Shown here: positions 32,717 to 41,383 of the stretch, piece by piece
How the letters are laid out: every line of letters begins with the position of its first letter
Position numbering within the stretch: position 1 is the stretch's first letter
From: an uncultured Clostridia bacterium
GTDB lineage: Bacteria > Bacillota > Clostridia > Lachnospirales > CAG-274
Assembly: GCA_910579745.1 (NCBI GenBank)
Contig: CAJTVH010000006.1
Coordinates: forward strand, 13,662 to 77,661
Direction: 5' to 3'
DNA length: 64,000 bases
Made by a program: the position numbers and the translations under genes
Notes under the pieces: generated by a model
What the model was told of the DNA's origin: nothing
Seen by the model: the letters and a program-made list of their open reading frames with translations, nothing else
Databases searched by the model: none

Positions 32717-32904
32717 AACTTTCATTATTTTTCAACAAAAGCAGTAAAAAAATAGTATTAATAACAACTTTTATTATTTTTCAACAAAAGCGGTAAAAAA
32801 ATAGTATTAAAAACAACCTTTATTATTTTTTAACAAAAGCGGTCAGAAAAATAGTATTAAAAATAATTTTTATTATTTTTCAACAAAAAATAATAAAAAA
32901 ACAG
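32717..32904. repeat. Tandem repeat, about 49-50 bp x 3.8
   Basis: Units start at 32717, 32766, 32815 and 32865. Each contains TTATTATTTTTCAACAAAAG and ATAGTATTAA. The array begins 30 bases upstream of the chemoreceptor start codon, in its presumed promoter/leader. Copies are near-identical with no unique spacers, so it is not a CRISPR array. Confidence 0.85.
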
Positions 32905-33065
32905 TTATCATTTTTATTATAATATATAATACTAAAAAAGTCTATAATATATTATCATTTTTCCACGAAAATCAATTTTTTAAAAATGTGGGATATATTT
33001 TTTAAAACCACGGGTTTTGCCCGAACCTATAAACCTTTTAAAAAGGGTTTAATCCTAAACTTTAA

Positions 33066-33100
33066 AACGCGAAGCGTGCGCTTCGCTGAGGTTTTTTTAT
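33066..33100 (+). terminator. Terminator-like hairpin
   Basis: GCGAAGCG-TG-CGCTTCGC followed by TGAGGTTTTTTT. No plus-strand gene ends nearby, so its role is unclear. The flanks contain another palindromic AT-rich element with GTAACT/AGTTAC ends near 33140-33215. Confidence 0.55.
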
Positions 33101-33223
33101 TCAATCCGAAAAATTTTATGAATTTCTTATAGTATGGATAGGGTAACTACTTATTGAAAATCATTATGAAAAACAATTTTATTATTTAATGAAAAACGTT
33201 TTTTAACAGTTACTATACCACGT

Positions 33224-33253
33224 TTGATACATCATTTTAATAATAATTATAAA
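33224..33253 (+). promoter_or_regulatory. Possible promoter of the XRE-SLOG pair
   Basis: TTGATA (33224-33229), 18-base spacer, TATAAA (33248-33253). Confidence 0.35.
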
Positions 33254-33298
33254 TAAGTAAAATTATATTAGAGAGTAATGTGTTTTGGTGGTGAAATT

Positions 33299-33682
33299 TT
33301 GAGGATAAAGAGTAAGAAAGAAATTAACGTTGAAATAGGTAAAAATATAAGAAATTATCGTGAGAGAGCGGGATATTCCAGGGAAAAGTTTTCGGAGATT
33401 ATAGGAATATCTCCTCGCTTTTTAGCCGATGTTGAAACGGGTGTTGTTGGTATTTCTATTAAAAATCTTAAGCGAGTATGTGAGATATTGGGGATTTCAA
33501 GCGATAGATTGCTTTGGAAAAATGAAAGTAAATTAAGCTTAGATGAAAGAATAGCGCATATTGAACCTAAATATTTTCAAATCGTTGAGGAAATTATACA
33601 GAAACAATTAGAATTTATAGCGATTTCGAATACAAACAGCGAGGCTTCTTTAAAAGATATATTGAATAAAAAGGAGAAATAA
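33299..33682 (+). CDS. XRE family DNA-binding regulator
   Basis: A 127 aa protein with an N-terminal Cro/C1-type helix-turn-helix (IGKNIRNYRERAGYSREKFS through VCEILGISSDRLLW, about residues 12-75) and a C-terminal helical tail of unknown role. The start is taken as TTG at 33299 because GGTGGTG lies five bases upstream; an ATG at 33278 would add 7 residues but has a poorly placed site. It lies 3 bases before a SLOG-fold protein and is almost certainly cotranscribed with it. Confidence 0.82.
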   Translation: MRIKSKKEINVEIGKNIRNYRERAGYSREKFSEIIGISPRFLADVETGVVGISIKNLKRVCEILGISSDRLLWKNESKLSLDERIAHIEPKYFQIVEEIIQKQLEFIAISNTNSEASLKDILNKKEK

Positions 33683-33685
33683 TAT

Positions 33686-34189
33686 ATGGAAGAAAAAAAT
33701 AACTCTGTATGTTTTACCGGACACAGAAAGATAAGGAAGAAAGATACTTTGTTGGAAGACAATCTTTATAAGAATATTGAGGATTTGATAACAAAAGGTT
33801 TTATTTATTTTTACGCCGGAGGGGCGAAAGGATTTGACGCTTTAGCGTCAAAAACTGTTATCAAATTAAAGGAAAAATATTCTTACATACAGCTTATATT
33901 AGTTTTACCTTTTCATAATCAATTCAGAAAAGAAAATGACTGGAGTTTTGATGAGATAAAAGAATATGAGGATTTGAAAAAACAGGCTTTAAAAGTTATA
34001 CACATTCAAGAGGAGTATTCTATCGGATGTTATTACAGAAGAAACAGGCGTTTAGTGGATTTATCAAGCGTATGCGTATGCTATGAATACAAAAACCACG
34101 GCGGAACGGCGTATACTGTTGAGTACGCGGGCAGACGAGGCTTAAAAATAGTGAGGATTGAGGGAAGAGGGTTTGGCGCGAAAGTTTAA
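33686..34189 (+). CDS. SLOG family protein (DUF1273/YpsA-like)
   Basis: A 167 aa Rossmann-like protein. The N-terminal VCFTGHRKI, FYAGGAKGFDALAS and GGTAYTVEYAGRRGLKIVRI motifs are those of the SLOG/DUF1273 group, which bind nucleotides or nucleotide-derived ligands. B. subtilis YpsA affects cell division and stress tolerance; some SLOG proteins take part in conflict systems. Pairing with an XRE regulator suggests a small regulated unit, though its target cannot be read from the sequence. AAGGAG precedes the ATG. Confidence 0.8.
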   Translation: MEEKNNSVCFTGHRKIRKKDTLLEDNLYKNIEDLITKGFIYFYAGGAKGFDALASKTVIKLKEKYSYIQLILVLPFHNQFRKENDWSFDEIKEYEDLKKQALKVIHIQEEYSIGCYYRRNRRLVDLSSVCVCYEYKNHGGTAYTVEYAGRRGLKIVRIEGRGFGAKV

Positions 34190-34385
34190 TACAGCCAGCA
34201 AACTTATAGCCAAAAAACTTAAAAACAAACAAGTTAAGCGGATAAAAATCGTTTTAAATTCGTTAGTGTCAGCTGACGCGGAATTTGGCCGCGCTCTTCT
34301 TTCACTGTCTCAAAAAATAATTTTTATCTCGCTTCTTTTTGCTAATTTTCAAACGCTTTGACTATAATAAACAAGTTTGCTGACT
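34186..34385. repeat. Family A repeat, copy 3
   Basis: Family A-type ends: ACAGCCAGCAAACTTATAGC and AAACAAGTTTGCTGACTATA. The interior has an inverted GTCAGCTGAC pair. It begins at the last codons of the SLOG gene and fills the gap to spoIVA. A 67-codon open frame across it is rejected. Confidence 0.65.
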
Positions 34386-34408
34386 ATATTGGTTAATAAA
34401 CGGGTCTG

Positions 34409-35887
34409 TTATAAAATTATACAAATGAGACCGCCGTTTCCCTCGTTTATTATTTTTTGCAGGGTTTCCTGTAATTTTATTCTCGCGTCCTCAGGCATCT
34501 GGTAAAGTTTTGTGCTCAAGCCCTCGTTTACCAAATCATGAAGGGATTTTCCGAATATATTATATTCCCAGATTTTTGATTTATCGTTTTCATATTGTTC
34601 TTTAAGGTAATTGGCGAGCTCGCTGCTCTGTTCCTCGCTGCCAACGATAGGAGCGACCTCTGTTTCTATATCCGCTCTTATCAAATGTATACTCGGAGCG
34701 GAGGCTTTCATTTTTACCCCGTATTTTGAGCCGTGTTTTATTATCTCAGGCTTTTCAAGCTGCATTTCCTCTAAAAGCGGGGTAACTACTCCATAACCTT
34801 TTGTTTTTACTTCCTCAAGGGCGTATTTTACTTTATCATATTCTTTTTTCGCGTCGGCGAGAATTTTAATAGTCGATATTAATTTATAATCCCCGTCTAT
34901 GTCAAGACCTGTTGTCTCGCTTAATACATTATAAAACAAGTTATCGTTTACGGAAATTTCTATACTAGCCGTTCCCTCTCCGGGGTTTATTGTCTCGACG
35001 TAACTTTTCTTTATATGCTCGTTTTCAGAAAATATTGAGAGTGAGTCACCTATTTCCCTTAATTTCGATATTTGTTTCAGAAACTCTTTAGCCGATTTTA
35101 TCAACAGCTGTTTAAGCCAATGATTTACGTTTAACGTCTCTATCCATTTAGGCAGGTTTATATGTATCTCAAGAACGGGAAACTCATACAAGACTTTTTC
35201 CAAAATATCAGTTATGTCCTCTGTTTTTAACTGAGCGCAGTTTACAGCTATTACGGGGACTTTATATTTTTCCGCCATTTTGTTTTTTAATTCCTCTGTC
35301 TCGTTAGCGTAGGGCTTTGTTGTGTTTAAAAGAACCACGAAAGGTTTATTTAAAGCTTTTAACTCATTTATTACTCTCTGTTCAGGAATTATGTACGAGC
35401 TTCTATCAATATCGGTTATTGAGCCGTCTGTGGTTACGACAATACCTATTGTCGAGTGATTTGTGATTACTTTTTTTGTTCCGATTTCAGCCGCCTCAGC
35501 GAAAGGAATTTTTTTATCAGACCAGGGTGTGTTCACCATTCTCGGTTTATCGCCGTCAAGGTGTCCTGTCGCCCCCGCCACAAGATAGCCCACGCAGTCT
35601 ATCATGCGCATTTTAAATTTTAAATTATTATTTATTGTAAGTTCCACAGCCTCGTTTGGGATAAATTTAGGCTCTGTCGTCATTATTGTTTTTCCCGCGG
35701 CGCTTTGAGGAAGCTCATCTTTAGCCCGTTCTTTGTCATGGCTGTCGGATATGTTCGGCAATACCATTAAATCCATAAATCTTTTTATAAATGTTGATTT
35801 TCCGCTTCTTACAGGACCTACGACGCCGATGTATATATCGCCGTTTGTTCTTTCTGATATATTTTTGCAAATATCATAATTCTCCAT
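34409..35887 (-). CDS. spoIVA: Stage IV sporulation protein A
   Basis: A 492 aa morphogenetic ATPase that polymerises on the forespore surface to form the basement layer of the spore coat. The N-terminal TRAFAC-type P-loop GPVRSGKST is at residues 24-32, followed by MIDCVGYLVAGATGH with the switch aspartate. A middle domain and a C-terminal segment follow. The latter is needed in B. subtilis for SpoVM/SpoVID contacts, and the protein ends GGLICIIL. Length matches the family (about 492). CAGGAGG precedes the ATG. This gene is the best single indication that the organism forms endospores. Confidence 0.98.
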   Translation of the reverse strand: MENYDICKNISERTNGDIYIGVVGPVRSGKSTFIKRFMDLMVLPNISDSHDKERAKDELPQSAAGKTIMTTEPKFIPNEAVELTINNNLKFKMRMIDCVGYLVAGATGHLDGDKPRMVNTPWSDKKIPFAEAAEIGTKKVITNHSTIGIVVTTDGSITDIDRSSYIIPEQRVINELKALNKPFVVLLNTTKPYANETEELKNKMAEKYKVPVIAVNCAQLKTEDITDILEKVLYEFPVLEIHINLPKWIETLNVNHWLKQLLIKSAKEFLKQISKLREIGDSLSIFSENEHIKKSYVETINPGEGTASIEISVNDNLFYNVLSETTGLDIDGDYKLISTIKILADAKKEYDKVKYALEEVKTKGYGVVTPLLEEMQLEKPEIIKHGSKYGVKMKASAPSIHLIRADIETEVAPIVGSEEQSSELANYLKEQYENDKSKIWEYNIFGKSLHDLVNEGLSTKLYQMPEDARIKLQETLQKIINEGNGGLICIIL

Positions 35888-35967
35888 AATTAACCTCCTG
35901 TTTTTAATTAAGATAACGCCGATTAATAACTGAAAGGGAATTAACAGCCGTTTCCTTAAAATTAATT

Positions 35968-35996
35968 TATATACGGGTATTTTTCTTAGAATATTT
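35968..35996 (-). promoter_or_regulatory. Candidate sigma-E promoter of spoIVA
   Basis: On the minus strand AAATATT, 14 bases, CGTATATA. Spacing fits sigma-E sites (KMATATT-N14-CATACAHT), but the -10 match is only partial. It is proposed because spoIVA is a mother-cell gene. Confidence 0.25.
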
Positions 35997-36190
35997 TATG
36001 AATATGGTATTTTGTTTATTACATTTTATTTTTATTTATACCTGATAAATTTGAAAAAGCGAAAATAATTTTCGGTTAGCCTTCTTTAGCTTTTTTTAGC
36101 CTGAGTGACTATAATTACTTGCCGAGAGAATGTTAATATGTTATAATAAAATTCAATATACAGCGTATGTTTAGAGTATTTATAGTGAAC

Positions 36191-36355
36191 TAGAGCGTAT
36201 CTGAAAACAAAAATACGCGCGAAAAATTATAAAAAATAAAACGAAACAGAAAGGCTATTCTGTTTAATTGAACCGTTTTCGTTTATTTTTTAATAATTTT
36301 TTGGATATTTCTCCTATATAACTGATAGCTTATGATAGTTTTCAGATATGTCCTA
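36191..36355. repeat. Family B repeat, full copy
   Basis: TAGAGCGTATCTGAAAACAA at the left and GTTTTCAGATATGTCCTA at the right; the interior is nearly identical to the copies at 1 and 40040. Its right end abuts a truncated family C element. Confidence 0.85.
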
Positions 36356-36420
36356 ATAAAAGAATGAAAAAAGGGACTTTAATAAACATTATTATCAAGG
36401 AATTATTTTATTGGTTCGCG
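36356..36420. repeat. Family C repeat, left end missing
   Basis: ATAAAAGAATGAAAAAAGGG continues directly from the family B copy. The right end TTTTATTGGTTCGCG is complete but the left GCGAACC is lost. This suggests B inserted into C. Confidence 0.65.
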
Positions 36421-36479
36421 CTAATAATTTCGCGAATGGCTATAGACGCTTTTTAAATTATTTTACGGGGAGTGATGGT

Positions 36480-36833
36480 ATGTCTTTGGAATTTAAAAAT
36501 AAATATGGGACAGTGAGCATACAGGAGGATATAGTTGTATATATAACAGGCGCGGCTGTAAAAGAATGCGATAAAGTTGTGGGGCTTGCCGCGAGAAATA
36601 TGAAAGACGGTCTTGTTAGGCTTTTAAAAAACGATAAGCTTTCAAGAGGAGTTAAAATAAGATTTGAGGAAAATACACTTAATATTGACGTTCATGTAGT
36701 TGTGAGGTATGGTTCTAAAATTATGGAAGTCGCTGATTTTATCATCGGAAGGGTAAAATACAGGGTTGAGGAATTTACGGGACTTGTTGTGAATAAAGTC
36801 AACGTTTTTGTTGAGGGGCTTCATGTTAATTGA
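36480..36833 (+). CDS. Asp23/Gls24 family envelope stress protein
   Basis: A 117 aa small Asp23/Gls24 (DUF322) protein. The family pattern is clear: YGTVSIQEDIVVYITGAAVK, NTLNIDVHVVVRYG and KVNVFVEGLHV. In Firmicutes such proteins sit next to the DAK-domain kinase FakA; here fakA is missing and recG follows after 117 bases. ACGGGGAG precedes the ATG at 36480. Upstream in-frame codons are repeat sequence. Confidence 0.9.
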   Translation: MSLEFKNKYGTVSIQEDIVVYITGAAVKECDKVVGLAARNMKDGLVRLLKNDKLSRGVKIRFEENTLNIDVHVVVRYGSKIMEVADFIIGRVKYRVEEFTGLVVNKVNVFVEGLHVN

Positions 36834-36950
36834 TAATAAACCAACTTAATCAGGCGCTGCTGATCAAGTTGTAACGGATGAACTTTTAATCAGGCGGCTG
36901 GATTAAGAAGCGAGATATAAAATTGTTTTACTTTTAGAAAGGCTGAGTTT

Positions 36951-39005
36951 ATGGAACTTTATAATTCTGTGGACGTTATTAAAAACGTGGGCGGTGAGAG
37001 AAAGAAAAAATTTAATAAACTCGGTGTTTTTACGGTTTTAGACCTATTGGAGCATTTTCCAAGGGATTATAACGACAGAAGCGATTTAAGAAAAACAGAC
37101 GAGATTATTATAAATGAGGAAAATACGGTTAAAGGGGTTATATCGACTAAACCGGATATATTTACAAAAGGCAGGTTTCAAATTGTCAAGGCGAAAATAC
37201 ACGACGACAGGGGAACGGTATACGCTGTTTGGTTTAATCAGCCGTATCTTAAAAATGCTTTGAAAGTTGGGGAAAGTTATGTTTTTACGGGAAAGGCCGT
37301 TTTAAAATATAATTCCGTTATCCTTGAGTCGCCTGATTTTGAGCTGTACGGTGAAAAGGAGCTTTTATCGACGGGAAGAATTGTTCCAATATACTCGGCG
37401 ACGGCGGGACTTTCCCAAAAGATTATAAGAAGTGTTATAAAAAGCGTTATCGATGATATAAGCGGGAAAATAGACGAGTTTATTCCCGAAGGGATCAGAA
37501 AAAAATATAAACTATGTGAGAGAAAATTCGCTGTGCTTAATATTCATTTTCCTGAAAATGACGAAAGCTTTTTTATCGCCAGAAAGCGCCTTGTTTTTGA
37601 GGAGCTTTTTCTTTTGCAGGCAAAGCTTTTACAGGTTAAAGGCTTTATAAAAAAAAGGGAGTGCGCGGCTATTGCCGAGGATTTTGATATAAGCGGATTA
37701 ACGGAGGTTTTACCGTTTTCATTTACCAACGCTCAGAAAAAGGTTTTATCCGAGATTATATTGGATTTTAAAAACAAGGTGACGATGAGCAGGCTTGTTC
37801 AGGGAGATGTGGGGTCGGGAAAAACAGCCGTCGCTATGGCAGCCGCGTATATTATGGCGAAAAACGGCTATCAGACGGCTCTTATGGCGCCGACGGACGT
37901 TCTCGCAAATCAGCATTTTGAATCTTTCTCAAAAGTTTTTGAGAAGCTTGGCGTAAGATGCGTACTTTTATCAGGAGGTCTTAAAAAAAGTGAGAAAAGA
38001 CGTGTTTATGAGTCTATTGAGCTTGGATACGCCAAAATTGTTATAGGTACTCACGCTGTTATTCAAGACGCCGTTAAATTTGATAATTTAGGACTTGCCA
38101 TAACTGACGAACAGCATCGATTCGGAGTGAGGCAGAGAAACAAACTCTCAAAAAAGGGGAACAACCCCCATATTTTGGTTATGACCGCTACTCCTATCCC
38201 ACGGACTCTCGCCCTTATTCTTTACGGTGATTTAGATATTTCCATTATTGACGAACTGCCTCCTGGAAGGCAAAAAACAGACACGCTTTTCGTCAATTCT
38301 TCTTATTATCAGAGGATTTACTCTTTTATTAAAAAACATATTGACAGAGGAAGACAAGCGTATATTATATGTCCAACTATTGAGGAGGGTGAGAAAAACG
38401 ACCTTAAAGCCGTTGAGCAGTATACGGAAAAGCTTAAAAACGAGATTTTTCAAAATTACAGGGTGGAATGCATTCATGGAAAATTTAAGGCGGATTATAA
38501 AAACTATGTTATGGAGAGTTTCTCAAAAGGCGATATTGATATTTTAGTATCCACAACGGTTATTGAGGTAGGTATAAATGTTCCGAACGCCGTTATTATG
38601 CTTATTGAGAACGCTGAGCGGTTCGGCCTTGCCCAGCTGCACCAGTTACGGGGAAGAGTAGGGCGTGGGGCTGAAAAGTCTTATTGTATATTGGTGAGTG
38701 ATTCGGAAAATAAAGTAGCCAAGGAACGTATGGAAGTTATGACAAAGTCGTCTGACGGTTTTGAGATTTCCGAAAAGGATTTAAGTTTAAGAGGACCGGG
38801 AGACTTTTTCGGCACAAGACAGCATGGTATACCTGAACTTAAAATAGCAAACTTATACAAAGATATTGAGGTATTGAGAGAGGTCAGGAGAGCTTCTGAG
38901 GAATTATATATAAATGACCCTCTTCTTGAGAAAGAGGAAAACCAAAAACTTGCCGCCGAAATGGATAAGTTTTTCAGGGAAACAGATAACATTGATTTTG
39001 GGTAA
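36951..39005 (+). CDS. recG: ATP-dependent DNA helicase RecG
   Basis: A 684 aa superfamily 2 helicase that regresses stalled forks and migrates Holliday junctions. An N-terminal wedge/OB domain (about 1-230) is followed by helicase motif I GDVGSGKT (285-292), motif II DEQH (386-389), motif III MTATPIPRTLA, and the C-terminal QLRGRVGRG motif VI with a TRG-like region. Length is typical. AAAGGCTG precedes the ATG. The gap to asp23 contains a hairpin CAACTTAATCAG/CTGATCAAGTTG. Confidence 0.97.
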   Translation: MELYNSVDVIKNVGGERKKKFNKLGVFTVLDLLEHFPRDYNDRSDLRKTDEIIINEENTVKGVISTKPDIFTKGRFQIVKAKIHDDRGTVYAVWFNQPYLKNALKVGESYVFTGKAVLKYNSVILESPDFELYGEKELLSTGRIVPIYSATAGLSQKIIRSVIKSVIDDISGKIDEFIPEGIRKKYKLCERKFAVLNIHFPENDESFFIARKRLVFEELFLLQAKLLQVKGFIKKRECAAIAEDFDISGLTEVLPFSFTNAQKKVLSEIILDFKNKVTMSRLVQGDVGSGKTAVAMAAAYIMAKNGYQTALMAPTDVLANQHFESFSKVFEKLGVRCVLLSGGLKKSEKRRVYESIELGYAKIVIGTHAVIQDAVKFDNLGLAITDEQHRFGVRQRNKLSKKGNNPHILVMTATPIPRTLALILYGDLDISIIDELPPGRQKTDTLFVNSSYYQRIYSFIKKHIDRGRQAYIICPTIEEGEKNDLKAVEQYTEKLKNEIFQNYRVECIHGKFKADYKNYVMESFSKGDIDILVSTTVIEVGINVPNAVIMLIENAERFGLAQLHQLRGRVGRGAEKSYCILVSDSENKVAKERMEVMTKSSDGFEISEKDLSLRGPGDFFGTRQHGIPELKIANLYKDIEVLREVRRASEELYINDPLLEKEENQKLAAEMDKFFRETDNIDFG

Positions 39006-39034
39006 ACAAAGGTTTACGTGAAAAGCCGTGTTTT

Positions 39035-39196
39035 TATGTCAACAAGATTGAAAATGAGCGAAAAATGGAAAATTTTAATATTATTTTTACAAGGCGGGGA
39101 AAGAGAGTAAGCCTACGCGGGCGGACTATAATGATGTGAAGATGATTTTCAGCTGTCTACGCTGCTTATTTATTTCCAAATTCGTTGATTATAAAT
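39035..39196. repeat. Family A repeat, copy 4
   Basis: ATGTCAACAAGATTGAAAAT at the left and a decayed TTATTTATTTCCAAATTCGTTGATTATA-like right end, with a GC-richer core as in other family A copies. Confidence 0.5.
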
Positions 39197-39217
39197 GAAA
39201 TTTTATTTAAAAAGCAT

Positions 39218-39246
39218 TTGCCAGTTTATACATTATGTTGTATAAT
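39218..39246 (+). promoter_or_regulatory. Promoter of rsmD
   Basis: TTGCCA (39218-39223), 17-base spacer, TATAAT (39241-39246). Confidence 0.65.
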
Positions 39247-39256
39247 ATATAAGCGG

Positions 39257-39334
39257 TTATTAAATATTGCCTCCGCAAGGGGGCTTACTTGTATATCCGG
39301 AAAATTCTAATCGGCTAATAAGCAATATTAATAA
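39257..39334 (+). promoter_or_regulatory. Structured leader of rsmD
   Basis: A closing stem pairs TATTAAATATTGC (39258-39270) with GCAATATTAATA (39322-39333), enclosing a GCCTCC-GCAA-GGGGGC hairpin (39269-39284) and a weaker CCG/CGG pair. It starts about 10 bases after the promoter, so it would lie at the 5' end of the mRNA. I do not recognise a known riboswitch. Confidence 0.45.
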
Positions 39335-39355
39335 GTAATTTTGGGGGAATTTTAC

Positions 39356-39916
39356 ATGAGAGTTATTTCAGGAAGTGCGAGAGGCTTAAAACTTAAAGCT
39401 CCCAAAGGTTTTAATACACGCCCGACCGCCGACCGTATAAAGGAGTCTTTATTCAATATAATCGCCAATGACCTGTATGATATTAATTTTCTCGATATTT
39501 TCAGCGGTTCAGGCGGAATTGGAACGGAGGCTTTGTCAAGAGGGGCGGCGGAAGCTGTTTTTATAGACTCATCAAAGGAAAGCGCGGACGTTATTTCTGA
39601 AAATCTAAAGGCGGCGAGGTTATACGACAGAGCACGTATTATTAAATCTGATGTGTTTTCCGCTGTCTCAAGGCTTGGCGATGAAAAAAGAAAATTTGAT
39701 ATTATTTTTATGGACCCACCTTATGGGAAAGGTCTTGTTGAGGAAACAATTAACGCTGTTAAAAAAGCTGATATTCTAGCCGAAGACGGTTTTATTATCG
39801 CTGAGCAAGCGTCAGAGGAACCGGATATTTTGCTTGAGCCTTTTAATGTTTTTAGAGTAAAAAAATATAACAAGATAAAAATGACTTTTATAGGATACAA
39901 TAAAGAATGTGTTTAG
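39356..39916 (+). CDS. rsmD: 16S rRNA (guanine(966)-N(2))-methyltransferase
   Basis: A 186 aa SAM-dependent enzyme acting on G966 of 16S rRNA in the small subunit. MRVISGSARGLKLKAPKG is the typical start, LDIFSGSGGIGTEALSRGA is the SAM site, and FMDPPYGKG is the N6/N2-methyltransferase motif IV. The ATG at 39356 is used; a 15-base upstream extension is not supported. coaD lies downstream, the usual clostridial order, but a repeat pair separates them here. Confidence 0.95.
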   Translation: MRVISGSARGLKLKAPKGFNTRPTADRIKESLFNIIANDLYDINFLDIFSGSGGIGTEALSRGAAEAVFIDSSKESADVISENLKAARLYDRARIIKSDVFSAVSRLGDEKRKFDIIFMDPPYGKGLVEETINAVKKADILAEDGFIIAEQASEEPDILLEPFNVFRVKKYNKIKMTFIGYNKECV

Positions 39917-40039
39917 AAAAGCTTTCAGCGGGTTGTTGACACGATTTATAAGCTTTAGTTATAGCGTTCGTAAGATTTTTGGCGAGAAACAATAAAGGAA
40001 ATACTGACAAATTAAAAAATTATTTTTAACGTCTTTTGC

Positions 40040-40205
40040 TAGAGTGTATCTGAAAATTAAAATACGCGCGAAAAATTATAAAAAATAAAACGAAACAGAA
40101 AGGCTTTTCTGTTTAATTGAACCGTTTTCGTTTATTTTTTAATAATTCTTTTGATATTTCGCGTATATAACTGATAGTTTATGATAGTTTTCAGATACGC
40201 CATAG
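40040..40205. repeat. Family B repeat, full copy
   Basis: TAGAGTGTATCTGAAAATTA to TAGTTTTCAGATACGCCATA. Nearly identical to the window-edge copy, including the AAGGCTTTTCTGTTTAATTG core. Confidence 0.85.
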
Positions 40206-40283
40206 ATGTTTACTAAAATAATTCTTTGTTATATCATATTTTATTAAGGCTTGCCCGCTCATTCTTTTATTGTTTCGCTATAA
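40206..40283. repeat. Family C repeat, inverted, one end lost
   Basis: The reverse complement reads GCGAAACAATAAAAGAATGA and then TTAATAAAATATG. The far end, AGAATTATTTTAGTAAACA, no longer matches beyond the junction with the adjacent family B copy: a second B-in-C arrangement. Confidence 0.6.
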
Positions 40284-40307
40284 TATGGTTTTCGGAGGAT
40301 TATATAA

Positions 40308-40787
40308 ATGAATAAAGCTGTTTATCCAGGGAGTTTTGACCCCACAACAAACGGACATCTTGATATTATTAAAAGGGCGTCGGGTTTTGTGGACCAGCTT
40401 GTCGTAGGGGTTTTAGAGAATCCCTCGAAAACTCCCCTTTTTTCAATAAGAGAGAGAGTAGAGCATCTGAAAACGCTTACAGATGAATTGAAAAATGTTG
40501 AGATTATGCCATTTTCAGGGCTTTTGAGTGATTTTGTCAAAAAGGTAGAGGCAAAACTTGTTATCAGGGGGCTGAGAGCTGTTTCTGATTTTGAGTATGA
40601 GTTTCAGATGGCACTTACAAACAGGAGCCTTAATGAGAATTTGGAAACTTTATTTATTCCGACAAGTACACAGTTTTTATATTTAAGTTCAAGCGTCGTG
40701 AAGGAAATCGCTATGTTTGGCGGGGATATTTCCGATATGGTTCCCGAAAAGATACAAAGTGTTATTATTGATAAATTTAGGATTTAA
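40308..40787 (+). CDS. coaD: Phosphopantetheine adenylyltransferase
   Basis: A 159 aa nucleotidyltransferase making dephospho-CoA from 4'-phosphopantetheine and ATP. YPGSFDPTTNGHLDII contains the T/HxGH site, VIRGLRAVSDFEYEFQMA the substrate loop, and YLSSSVVKEIA the ISSTxVR-like motif, slightly altered. Length is standard. CGGAGG precedes the ATG. A coiled-coil gene follows 19 bases later. Confidence 0.97.
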   Translation: MNKAVYPGSFDPTTNGHLDIIKRASGFVDQLVVGVLENPSKTPLFSIRERVEHLKTLTDELKNVEIMPFSGLLSDFVKKVEAKLVIRGLRAVSDFEYEFQMALTNRSLNENLETLFIPTSTQFLYLSSSVVKEIAMFGGDISDMVPEKIQSVIIDKFRI

Positions 40788-40806
40788 CTGAGTTAGGAGG
40801 ATTTTT

Positions 40807-41310
40807 ATGAATTCTATATTTGATTTGCTTGATGAGCTTGAGGATATGCTCGACAGTGCGCCGACGAAAGCTTTCTCAAAGAAGATTTCCATTGACAGGG
40901 ACGCTTTGTTTGAGCTTATTGGGGATATAAGGCTGAGTCTGCCGGTTGAGATAAAACAAGCGCAGAGAATTGCCGATAACTGTGATAAAATTATTAACGA
41001 CGCTAATAATAAGGCGCAGAGCATTATTAAGGATGCGGAGGAAAAATGCGAGAGACTTATAAGCGATAACGAGATTACCAAAAAGGCGAAAGAAGAAGCG
41101 GCTTTAATCACGGGAGAGGCGAAGGATACGGCGAGAGAAATGCGTATCGCCGCTGTTGAGTACGCGGATAATCTTTTAGAGCAAACTGAGCAGAGTCTTA
41201 AAGGATGTCTTGAGGAATTTTTAAAAATTTCAAGGGGTACGGAGGATTTTATCGCTAAAGAAATAGATATTGTATATAATAACAGACAAGAACTCAGAGG
41301 AGGAAATTAA
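40807..41310 (+). CDS. Coiled-coil protein, DivIVA/ATP synthase b-like
   Basis: A 167 aa helical protein without a membrane segment. The N-terminal 40 residues (NSIFDLLDELEDMLDSAP...ISIDRDALFELIGDIRLSLP) precede a long coiled coil (about 50-125: QAQRIADNCDKIINDANNKA). Similar genes follow coaD in many Clostridia and are often labelled ATPase or hypothetical. Resemblance to DivIVA/SepF-type scaffold proteins is only structural. GTTAGGAGG precedes the ATG, so it is translated with coaD. Confidence 0.75.
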   Translation: MNSIFDLLDELEDMLDSAPTKAFSKKISIDRDALFELIGDIRLSLPVEIKQAQRIADNCDKIINDANNKAQSIIKDAEEKCERLISDNEITKKAKEEAALITGEAKDTAREMRIAAVEYADNLLEQTEQSLKGCLEEFLKISRGTEDFIAKEIDIVYNNRQELRGGN

Positions 41311-41383
41311 CGGACAACCCTCTTACTTTAAAGCAAGGCGAGTCATCCGCTATGTAAAAGTTAAGAATATATTTACACGTTAG

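Noticed and set aside
32717-32904. CRISPR array
   Set aside because: Units are contiguous near-identical copies without unique spacers; it is a simple tandem repeat.
34158-34361. 67-codon open frame after the SLOG gene
   Set aside because: It is repeat sequence and overlaps the SLOG gene out of frame.
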